A stretch of DNA of 11,909 nt from an uncultured Porphyromonadaceae bacterium. GTDB lineage: Bacteria; Bacteroidota; Bacteroidia; Bacteroidales; Muribaculaceae. Below, one piece after another: positions 1-5,652 of the stretch. The first letter of the stretch is position 1. Each line of letters begins with the position of its first letter. The position numbers and the translations under genes are program-made. The stretch spans positions 1 to 11,909 of the forward strand of contig CABRZA010000072.1 in assembly GCA_902475285.1 (NCBI GenBank). The letters are read 5' to 3'. Under the pieces are notes generated by a model. It was given only the letters and a program-made list of their open reading frames with translations. It was not told the origin of the DNA and made no database searches.

Positions 1-39
1 TATTGCGCCCGCCCAGGCTGTACATTCTAAAAACATCTA

Positions 40-52
40 TTTTGCAACACCC
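40..52 (-). repeat. edge repeat, possible insertion-sequence end (left)
   Basis: The 13 bases TTTTGCAACACCC are the exact reverse complement of GGGTGTTGCAAAA at 11841-11853. The two copies face outward from the gene block, as expected if different copies of one insertion sequence flank the window on each side. Bases 1-39 would then be the inner end of the left element. Only these 13 bases match between the ends and no transposase reading frame is visible, so the mobile-element reading is inference. Confidence 0.35.
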
Positions 53-114
53 CCTTTTGCTTATAAATTCTGTTAATTCGGGGTAGGGATGTGCGCAGTG
101 TGGCGATAAGTGCG

Positions 115-122
115 TAACTTTG
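115..122 (+). promoter_or_regulatory. -7 box of the agcS promoter
   Basis: TAACTTTG matches the Bacteroidetes housekeeping sigma -7 consensus TAnnTTTG and is followed by GCA, as in two other promoters of this window. No clear TTTG -33 element is seen about 20 bases upstream. Transcription should start about 5-8 bases past the final G, that is at or beside the ATG at 128. Confidence 0.65.
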
Positions 123-127
123 CAGAT

Positions 128-1519
128 ATGCTCGACAAAATAGGACAACTCATCATAGACGCCGCCGAGATACTCTGCGGCTACCCGCTGTTTTTCCTGC
201 TGATAGGCGGCGGTCTTTATCTTTTCATAAGCTCGGGGGCGGTGTCGGTGCGGCGTCTGCCCGCCGCATTGCGCGAGCTTCGCCACAAGAAGGACGGTGG
301 CGAGACCACGGGTCAGATATCGTCGGCCCAGGCTCTTGCCTCGGTAGTTGCCGCCACCGTGGGGTTGGGCAACATTGCCGGCGTGGCCATAGCGCTCGTC
401 ATGGGCGGCCCCGGGGCGATATTCTGGATGTGGGTGAGCGCGCTTGTGGGCATGGCCACAAAATACCATGAGGGCGTGCTTGCCATAATGTACAAGGGCC
501 GCGACGACACGGGCGCTCCCCAGGGCGGCCCGATGCACATTATAGAGCAGGGCCTGGGCAAGAAATGGACGCCGCTGGCCCGCTTCTTCGCCGTCGCCGG
601 CCTCTTCGGCACCCTGTGCATAATGAACGCCAACCAATTGACCGAGGCCCTGATGACCACCTTCACCACCCCCGAGGCAATAGAGACCAACGGCTTCGCT
701 ACCACTCTCGGCGGCTGGCTCGGGCTCGACAACGTGCGCGTGTACCGCCTGCTCTTCGGCTGCGCCATAGCCCTGATAGTGGGCGTGGTGATACTCGGCG
801 GCATCAAGCGCATAGCGCGTGTGGCCACGGTGATGGTTCCGTTCATGGTGGGTCTCTACTTCCTGATGGTGCTCTTCATCATTGTCACTAACCTCGACGG
901 CGTCCCCGCCGTGTTCAAGAGCATCTTCGCCGAGGCATTCAACCTCCGTGCGGGCTTCGGCGCCCTCGCCGGCATAGCCATCATAGGCGCGCGGCGTGCG
1001 GCGCTGGTCAACGACGCCGGCATAGGCACGGCCTCGATAATGCACGGAGCGTCGCGCAACAAGCAGCCCGTCCGCGAGGGCCTCATTGCCATGCTCGGCC
1101 CGAGCATCGACTCGGGACTCGTGTGCACGCTTACGGCTGTGGCCATACTTCTCTGCGGAAACATCGACGTCGACGGCGTGAAGGGCCTCGAGGTGGCCAT
1201 GCAGGCATTCCGCAACGCCATCCCGGCAGGCGACATACTGCTGATGTGCGTGGTGGTGTGCTTCGCTATGTCGTCGATGTTCTCATACTCGTTCTACGGC
1301 ACGACGTGCGCCAACTATCTCTTCGGCACGCGCAAGGGACGCTATTACAGCTGGGCTTTCCTGGCCTCGCTGATAGTGTTCGCCGTCGTTCCCCTCGAAG
1401 CCGCAGTGGGTGCATGCGACCTCTTCTACGCGCTTATGGCCATACCTACGATGACCGCCGTGCTCCTCCTGAGCCCCAAGGTGCGCAAAGCTACAAAAGA
1501 ATACTTCAACAAACAATAA
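128..1519 (+). CDS. AGCS-family sodium:alanine/amino-acid symporter
   Basis: Inner-membrane carrier that takes up alanine or glycine with sodium ions. The 463-residue product is of usual length for the alanine/glycine:cation symporter family (AGCS) and is largely hydrophobic with many membrane helices. Family marks: an N-terminal GYPLFFLLIGGGLY helix, the signature PGAIFWMW at residues 95-102 followed by GMATKYHEG, a GGPMHII stretch replacing the usual GGPMYYI, and the NDAGIGTA loop followed by PVREGLIAMLGP. The ATG at 128 is preferred to an in-frame GTG at 110, because 110 would place the -7 box inside the gene and add residues before the usual family start. It is the first gene of a likely three-gene operon, with lgt beginning three bases after its stop. 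Isoleucine is mostly coded by ATA, unlike in pheS. The family call is firm; the exact amino-acid substrate is inferred. Confidence 0.93.
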   Translation: MLDKIGQLIIDAAEILCGYPLFFLLIGGGLYLFISSGAVSVRRLPAALRELRHKKDGGETTGQISSAQALASVVAATVGLGNIAGVAIALVMGGPGAIFWMWVSALVGMATKYHEGVLAIMYKGRDDTGAPQGGPMHIIEQGLGKKWTPLARFFAVAGLFGTLCIMNANQLTEALMTTFTTPEAIETNGFATTLGGWLGLDNVRVYRLLFGCAIALIVGVVILGGIKRIARVATVMVPFMVGLYFLMVLFIIVTNLDGVPAVFKSIFAEAFNLRAGFGALAGIAIIGARRAALVNDAGIGTASIMHGASRNKQPVREGLIAMLGPSIDSGLVCTLTAVAILLCGNIDVDGVKGLEVAMQAFRNAIPAGDILLMCVVVCFAMSSMFSYSFYGTTCANYLFGTRKGRYYSWAFLASLIVFAVVPLEAAVGACDLFYALMAIPTMTAVLLLSPKVRKATKEYFNKQ

Positions 1520-1522
1520 ACC

Positions 1523-2389
1523 ATGCTATCATCACTTCCCGCTTTCATCACCTGGGACGTACGCCCCGAAATATTCGACAGCTTCGTCACCGTCCGCTGG
1601 TACGGGCTCATGTTCGCCATAGGCTTCTGGCTGGGCTTCAACGTGGTGGCCCGGATGTTCAAGCGCGAGGGTGCCCCGGAGCGCTGGATGGGCATACTGC
1701 TCATATATGTGGGCGTGGCTACTTTGGTGGGCTCGCGCCTGGGGCATGTGTTCTTCTATCAATGGGACTATTACAGCGCCCATCCCTGGAAGATACTCGC
1801 CACGTGGGAAGGCGGCCTTGCCAGCCACGGAGGTGCCATAGGCATAATTATGGCCGTAATACTATTCTCGATATTCACCACAAAGCGCAACCCGCTGTGG
1901 ACCTTCGACCGCCTTACGGTGGCGATTGCCCTCGTGGGATGCCTCATACGCATAGGCAACCTTATGAACAGCGAGATATTCGGCTATCCAACCGACCTGC
2001 CGTGGGGCTTCAAGTTCGTTCGTTCGGTCGAATGGCAGCGTGAGTTCGCTCCGCAGGCCTGCCACCCCACGCAGATTTATGAGGCGCTGTGCTATCTAGC
2101 CCTCTTCGGCCTGATGATGTGGATGTACTGGAAGCGCAACGCCGGCGAGCGTCCCGGCCTCCTTTTCGGCACATTCCTTGTGGGTACTTTCGGGGCGCGT
2201 TTCCTTATAGAATTCATCAAGAACGACCAGGTGTCCTTCGAGGCCGGCATGGCCCTCAACATGGGGCAGCTCCTGAGCATACCTTTCGTAATAGGTGGTA
2301 TCTTCTTGATAATATGGGCGATGACGCACAAGCGCCAGCATCTCGACTATCCCGATGCCTTCGCTCCCGAAAAGCCTGCCAAGCGATGA
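1523..2389 (+). CDS. lgt: phosphatidylglycerol:prolipoprotein diacylglyceryl transferase
   Basis: Inner-membrane enzyme that transfers a diacylglyceryl group from phosphatidylglycerol to the lipobox cysteine of prolipoproteins, the first step of lipoprotein maturation. The 288-residue product has the Lgt hallmarks: VRWYGLMFAIGF in the first membrane segment, GLASHGGAIG with His102, the Lgt signature RIGNLMNSEIFG beginning at Arg143 (the position of the essential Arg143 of E. coli Lgt), then HPTQIYEA, and GARFLIEF with Arg226 as a likely counterpart of the second essential arginine. Several hydrophobic segments agree with a seven-helix protein. The start ATG is three bases after the agcS stop, and the stop TGA overlaps the ATG of the next gene as ATGA, so the three are probably cotranscribed and translationally coupled. 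Substrates in the same window would include the ZnuA-like and unassigned lipoproteins. Confidence 0.96.
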   Translation: MLSSLPAFITWDVRPEIFDSFVTVRWYGLMFAIGFWLGFNVVARMFKREGAPERWMGILLIYVGVATLVGSRLGHVFFYQWDYYSAHPWKILATWEGGLASHGGAIGIIMAVILFSIFTTKRNPLWTFDRLTVAIALVGCLIRIGNLMNSEIFGYPTDLPWGFKFVRSVEWQREFAPQACHPTQIYEALCYLALFGLMMWMYWKRNAGERPGLLFGTFLVGTFGARFLIEFIKNDQVSFEAGMALNMGQLLSIPFVIGGIFLIIWAMTHKRQHLDYPDAFAPEKPAKR

Positions 2390-3198
2390 GAGGGCCCTTG
2401 GCTGCCGCCGTGATTGTGGCGCTGGCGTCGCTTTGTTGCCATGCCGCCGAGCCCGACGAGGAGGACCCCTACTTCCTTCTGTCGGAACAGGCCGACAAGG
2501 CCATTGCCGCGGGCGACTACGAGAGCGCGGCACAACGCATCCACGAGGCCATGGCCGTAGAGCCCCACGCGCCGCAGAATGTGCTTCTGCTGTCGAACCT
2601 CGGTATGGTATACTCCTATCTCGACCGCGACAGTCTGGCGCTCGAGGCTTTCGGTGAGGCTTTGCGCCGTGCGCCGGCTATGCGTACGGTGCTCGCAAAT
2701 CGTGCGCGCGTGCTGTTGAAGATGCGGCGCGACGCCGCTGCGCGTGCCGACCTCGACAGGCTCATTGAGCTCGATTCGGTAAACGCCGAGGGGCGCTATC
2801 TGCGAGGCATGCTCTCGCTGGCGTATGCCGACACGGCCACGGCGCACGCCGACTTCGATGTCCTGTCGGCGCTCCAACCCGAGAGCCAGAGCACGGCCAC
2901 GGCGATGGCGGCATATCTCACCGCCACCCGGCAGTATGCCAAGGCAGAGCCCTACCTGCGGCGCGTGCTCAGCTTCGACCCGCAGGCCGACTATTACGAC
3001 ATTCTCGCCAACGTGCTTATCGACTCGGAGCGCTACAGCGAGGCCGGAACGGTGCTGGCCGAGGGAATAGAGAAATTTCCCGACAACGCCGACCTCTATT
3101 ATTGTCGTGCGCGGCTGCATAAGTGTCTCTACGACAACAAGGCGGCCGAAGCCGACACGCGCATCGCGCGGCGACTCGAACGAAGTCGGCGCCAATAA
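2386..3198 (+). CDS. exported TPR-repeat protein
   Basis: A 270-residue protein with no recognised enzymatic domain. Residues 1-20 form a signal peptide (short basic start, hydrophobic AAAVIVALASL core, then CCHA before AEP), so it is probably periplasmic. The cysteines do not sit in a lipobox, so a lipoprotein is unlikely. The rest is almost wholly about seven tetratricopeptide units of roughly 34 residues, recognisable from repeated A-x-x-x-G/L-x-Y/A patterns followed by A-L-x-x-x-P, for example AIAAGDYESAAQRIHEAMAVEP. Such solenoids act as protein-binding scaffolds. The start ATG overlaps the lgt stop, which excludes the longer upstream frame that lies inside lgt. Coupling to lgt hints at an envelope role, but that is inference. 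It ends with a basic tail (RRLERSRRQ). Confidence 0.85.
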   Translation: MRGPLAAAVIVALASLCCHAAEPDEEDPYFLLSEQADKAIAAGDYESAAQRIHEAMAVEPHAPQNVLLLSNLGMVYSYLDRDSLALEAFGEALRRAPAMRTVLANRARVLLKMRRDAAARADLDRLIELDSVNAEGRYLRGMLSLAYADTATAHADFDVLSALQPESQSTATAMAAYLTATRQYAKAEPYLRRVLSFDPQADYYDILANVLIDSERYSEAGTVLAEGIEKFPDNADLYYCRARLHKCLYDNKAAEADTRIARRLERSRRQ

Positions 3199-3275
3199 GG
3201 AGAGCTGGAAGAGTACACAGTAAGTTGCTGTCGGCCAGCTTGGTAGGAACGCTATACAATGTCGTTTGCTTTAAA

Positions 3276-3416
3276 GGCACGACTAAATGTCGTGCCAAAA
3301 GCCGCATAGCGGCGACAATTTTGTAGGCACGGGCGTAAGCCCGTGTAAATCAACAATAAAGCGGACAAGCCGCGTCAGCGGCGATATTTTTATCCGAGTG
3401 GGTGTCGGCCCACTCG
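3276..3416. repeat. modular array of alternating hairpins
   Basis: Five perfect inverted repeats stand in a row. Large hairpins: GGCACGAC/GTCGTGCC (3276-3296, loop TAAAT), CACGGGC/GCCCGTG (3328-3345, loop GTAA) and CGAGTGGG/CCCACTCG (3395-3416, loop TGTCGG). Between them sit two near-identical small hairpins: GCCGC-ATA-GCGGC at 3301-3313 and GCCGC-GTCA-GCGGC at 3369-3382, each followed by GA(C/T)A(A/T)TTTT. The layout alternates a variable large hairpin with a constant small one. Stem sequences of the large hairpins differ but both arms change together, so pairing itself appears conserved. It resembles REP-type intergenic palindromes in form; its family is not recognised. It lies just after the TPR gene stop and may also affect the 3' end of that transcript. 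Confidence 0.75.
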
Positions 3417-3448
3417 CGTATTTGGAAACATCCAAAATGCACACCATG

Positions 3449-3493
3449 AAAAAGGTTGACAACCAATGCCCTTGGCATCGAATCGTCAACCTT
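3449..3493 (-). terminator. terminator of tRNA-Thr
   Basis: Read on the - strand, starting six bases past the tRNA 3' end, AAGGTTGAC pairs perfectly with GTCAACCTT (arms at 3485-3493 and 3452-3460). A second inner stem ATGCC/GGCAT lies at 3466-3478. The outer stem runs straight into a five-T tract (3453-3449). This is a typical intrinsic terminator for the tRNA transcript. Confidence 0.85.
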
Positions 3494-3499
3494 GTTGAG

Positions 3500-3572
3500 A
3501 GCCGCGAGTGGGACTCGAACCCACGACCTTTTCGTTACGAATGAAATGCTCTACCAACTGAGCTATTGCGGC
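3500..3572 (-). tRNA. tRNA-Thr, anticodon CGT
   Basis: A 73-nucleotide cloverleaf on the - strand, with the CCA end not encoded. The D stem GCTC/GAGC, T arm GTGGG-TTCGAGT-CCCAC, T8, the loop AGTTGGTA and variable loop AGGTC are canonical. The anticodon loop TTCGTAA places CGT at 3539-3537, which reads ACG (threonine), a codon used often in this GC-rich window. Two pairs are broken: A6·C67 in the acceptor stem (3567/3506) and A31·C39 at the base of the anticodon loop (3542/3534). A G at 6 and a T at 39 would restore both stems. Own promoter and terminator argue for a working gene, but the mismatches deserve notice. Confidence 0.9.
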
Positions 3573-3583
3573 GTTTGCGACTG

Positions 3584-3614
3584 CAAAGTTACAAACTTTT
3601 TTTTATCCCACCAA
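3584..3614 (-). promoter_or_regulatory. promoter of tRNA-Thr
   Basis: On the - strand, TAACTTTG (3591-3584) matches the Bacteroidetes -7 box. A TTG at 3614-3612 lies 20 bases upstream, fitting the TTTG-N19-21-TAnnTTTG layout. An eight-A tract fills part of the spacer. The box ends 11 bases before the tRNA 5' end, so any 5' leader would be only a few bases. Confidence 0.8.
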
Positions 3615-3726
3615 CTTTTCATCAAAATTCCCGCCAAAAAAATTTTTCGGCATGATGCAGGTGTGCTGCCGCGTGCGGTGGGTGAAAAAAATCGGACGCC
3701 GTGGGCGTAGTGTGGAAAATTATTCG

Positions 3727-3734
3727 TATTTTTG
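3727..3734 (+). promoter_or_regulatory. -7 box of the pheS promoter
   Basis: TATTTTTG fits TAnnTTTG and is followed by GC. No clear TTTG -33 element precedes it; an A/T tract lies about 80-95 bases upstream (3637-3649). Predicted start of transcription is near 3740, giving a leader of about 16 bases before the ATG at 3757, too short for an attenuator. Confidence 0.6.
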
Positions 3735-3756
3735 CGGCAAAATACCGACATCATCG

Positions 3757-4773
3757 ATGAAAGAAAGAATTAATGCTTTGCGCGCGGAGATTGCTGGCGT
3801 CACGGCTGCTACGGCCGACGATGTCGAGGCTCTGCGTATTAAATATTTGAGCAAGAAGGGCGCCGTCAACGCCCTCATGAATGATTTCCGCAGCGTGCCT
3901 GCGGAGCAGAAGCGCGAGATTGGTCAGCTTATAAACGAGTTGAAGGCCTTTGCCACCGAGCATATCAACGGTCTCCGTGCGGCCACGGAGTGCGCCGAGA
4001 GCGCCGACCTCCTCGACCTTACGCGCACACCGGCGCCCGAACGAACGGGCACACGTCACCCCCTCCAGCTTGTGCGCGAGCAGATTATCGACATTTTCCG
4101 CCGTCTGGGCTTCACCATTGCCGAGGGTCCCGAGATTGAGGACGACTGGCATGTGTTCGAGTCGCTCAACTTCGCTCCCGACCATCCTGCGCGCGACATG
4201 CAGGACACCTTCTTCATTGGCCGCCAACCCGACGTGCTCCTGCGCACCCACACTTCGTCGGTGCAGACGCGCGTCATGACCTCCCAGAAACCGCCCATCC
4301 GCATCATCTGCCCCGGCCGCGTCTACCGCAACGAGGCTATCTCGGCACGCGCTCACTGCTTCTTCCACCAGGTGGAGGCGCTCTATATCGACAAGGGCGT
4401 CACTTTCGCCGACCTGCGCCAGACGCTTCTTTATTTCGCACGCGAAATGTTCGGCCCCTCGACCGACATTCGTCTCCGCCCGAGCTACTTCCCCTTCACC
4501 GAGCCCTCGGCCGAGATGGACATCAGCTGCAATCTTTGCGGCGGAAAGGGATGCTCATTCTGCAAGGGCACGGGCTGGGTTGAGATTCTGGGCTGCGGAA
4601 TGGTCGACCCCAACGTACTCGAAGCCTGCGGCATCGACCCCAAGGAATACTCCGGCTTCGCCCTGGGCATGGGCATCGAGCGTATTACCAACCTGAAATA
4701 CCAGGTCAAGGACCTCCGCCTCTTCTCCGAGAACGACCGCCGCTTCCTAGACGAGTTCGTCGCCGCACACTAA
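3757..4773 (+). CDS. pheS: phenylalanine--tRNA ligase, alpha subunit
   Basis: Catalytic subunit of the cytoplasmic (alpha-beta)2 enzyme that charges tRNA-Phe. The 338-residue product has an N-terminal coiled-coil arm (to about residue 90, with LRIKYLSKKGAVNALM), then the class II catalytic core: RHPLQLVREQIIDIFRRLGF, GPEIEDDWHVFESLNF, motif 2 around CPGRVYRNEAISARAH followed by FFHQVE, FPFTEPSAEMD, and motif 3 GFALGMGIERI. A CxxC-x4-CxxC knuckle (C258, C261, C266, C269) followed by GTGWVEILGCGMV is a feature of many bacterial PheS proteins and could bind zinc. The ATG at 3757 was chosen because the upstream part of the frame crosses the promoter and looks non-coding, and MKERI is a natural start of the arm. 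pheT is not adjacent. Isoleucine codon ATA is almost absent here, in contrast to its neighbours. Confidence 0.97.
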   Translation: MKERINALRAEIAGVTAATADDVEALRIKYLSKKGAVNALMNDFRSVPAEQKREIGQLINELKAFATEHINGLRAATECAESADLLDLTRTPAPERTGTRHPLQLVREQIIDIFRRLGFTIAEGPEIEDDWHVFESLNFAPDHPARDMQDTFFIGRQPDVLLRTHTSSVQTRVMTSQKPPIRIICPGRVYRNEAISARAHCFFHQVEALYIDKGVTFADLRQTLLYFAREMFGPSTDIRLRPSYFPFTEPSAEMDISCNLCGGKGCSFCKGTGWVEILGCGMVDPNVLEACGIDPKEYSGFALGMGIERITNLKYQVKDLRLFSENDRRFLDEFVAAH

Positions 4774-4783
4774 GAATTATTAA

Positions 4784-4828
4784 GAGCACTCCGAGACCTC
4801 TGAGCACTCCAAGACCTCCGAGTGCTCC
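4784..4828. repeat. 18-bp tandem repeat with inverted third arm
   Basis: GAGCACTCCGAGACCTCT (4784-4801) is followed at once by GAGCACTCCAAGACCTCC (4802-4819), 16 of 18 identical, then GAGTGCTCC. The last piece is the reverse complement of the repeat head, so GAGCACTC (4802-4809) can pair with GAGTGCTC (4820-4827) around a ten-base loop. There is no T tract after it, so it is not a standard terminator. It fills most of the gap between pheS and the next gene. Confidence 0.7.
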
Positions 4829-4857
4829 AATTCTATGGCCATTTAATTCTTCATATT

Positions 4858-5652
4858 ATGAACCGGATAGTTGGAAAGAAGCACTTTTCGGAAAATGTGG
4901 TTCAGCTTGTGGTGGAGGCCCCCGATGTGGTGCGCGCACGCAAGCCGGGACATTTCGTGATAGTGCGCTGCGGCGATGGCGGTGAACGTATCCCCCTCAC
5001 TATCAGCGATGCCGACATAGCCGCCGGCACCATCACGCTTGTTGTGCAGGCCGTGGGCGTGTCGACGCGCAAGATTTGCGCCCTCGAACCGGGCGACAGC
5101 CTCACCGACCTTGTCGGCCCGCTCGGTCGCGCCACCGACATAGCTCTGCGCCAGGGCACTGTGGTGTGCTGTGGCGGTGGCGTGGGCATAGCCCCCCTGC
5201 TGCCCATAGTTAAGGGCATGAAGGCCGCCGGCAACCGCGTGGTGAGCATCCTCGCCGCACGCAGCAAGGACCTCGTGATTCTCGAAGACGAGGTGAGCCG
5301 CCACTCCGACGAGGTCATCGTCATGACCGACGACGGTTCGTCGGGCCGCAAGGGCCTTGTCACCGATGGCCTCGAGGAGGTGCTCCAGCGCGAGAACGTG
5401 GCCGAAGTTGTGGCCATCGGTCCGGCGATAATGATGAAATTCACCGCCCTTCTCACCAAGAAATACAACGTGCCCACCATCTGCTCGCTCAACACCATCA
5501 TGGTCGACGGCACGGGCATGTGCGGTGCTTGCCGCGTCAACGTGGGCGGGCGCACCCGCTTTGTGTGCGTCGACGGCCCCGAGTTCGACGCACATCAAGT
5601 CGACTTCGACGAGATGATGATGCGCATGAAGGCTTACGATACCAAGAAATGA
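4858..5652 (+). CDS. NfnA-like FAD/[2Fe-2S] electron-transfer subunit
   Basis: Small subunit of a cytoplasmic two-subunit flavoprotein of the NfnAB/SudBA kind, related to the PyrK electron-transfer subunit of dihydroorotate dehydrogenase. In characterised NfnAB this subunit binds FAD, NAD(H) and a [2Fe-2S] cluster. The 264-residue product has a ferredoxin-reductase-type FAD domain (PGHFVIVR, RIPLTISD), an NAD-binding motif CCGGGVGIAPLLP at residues 104-116, and C-terminal cluster cysteines C222, C225 and C237 in DGTGMCGACR...FVC, with D217 just before; known NfnA clusters use one Asp plus three Cys. The ATG at 4858 fits the family start; the GTG at 4822 lies inside a repeat. The next gene overlaps its stop, so the two are coupled. 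A true PyrK is less likely, because the partner is a GltD-like protein and not PyrD. Confidence 0.85.
   Translation: MNRIVGKKHFSENVVQLVVEAPDVVRARKPGHFVIVRCGDGGERIPLTISDADIAAGTITLVVQAVGVSTRKICALEPGDSLTDLVGPLGRATDIALRQGTVVCCGGGVGIAPLLPIVKGMKAAGNRVVSILAARSKDLVILEDEVSRHSDEVIVMTDDGSSGRKGLVTDGLEEVLQRENVAEVVAIGPAIMMKFTALLTKKYNVPTICSLNTIMVDGTGMCGACRVNVGGRTRFVCVDGPEFDAHQVDFDEMMMRMKAYDTKK

Larger units (their letters stand above)
3199..3499. other. gene-free stretch with hairpin array and tRNA terminator
   Basis: No reading frame here looks real. The stretch holds the modular hairpin array (3276-3416), a small hairpin TTTGGA-AACA-TCCAAA at 3421-3436, and the terminator of the minus-strand tRNA (3449-3493). 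Bases 3199-3275 contain a partial echo of the array: GTAGGAACG at 3244-3252, resembling TGTAGGCACG at 3322-3331, and AATGTCGT at 3258-3265, repeated at 3287-3294 inside the first hairpin. Confidence 0.7.

Noticed and set aside
110..127. GTG at 110 as the agcS start
   Set aside because: The -7 box at 115-122 would lie inside the coding region, and the family start fits the ATG at 128.
2347..3195. 282-codon - strand frame opposite the TPR gene
   Set aside because: The + strand frame has a signal peptide and regular TPR periodicity; the antisense product has neither.
3276..3300. Intrinsic terminator for the TPR operon at the first hairpin
   Set aside because: The stem is strong, but on the + strand it is followed by AAAA and not a T tract.
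3276..3416. CRISPR array
   Set aside because: The repeated units are palindromes of unequal spacing and sequence, without constant repeats of 24-40 bases or regular spacers, and no cas genes are present.
3287..3710. Short + strand frames over the hairpin array and tRNA gene
   Set aside because: They read through hairpins and the antisense of a tRNA, giving the familiar false peptide around REWDSNPRP.
3652..3756. N-terminal extension of pheS
   Set aside because: It crosses the promoter and encodes a basic, low-similarity stretch absent from PheS proteins.
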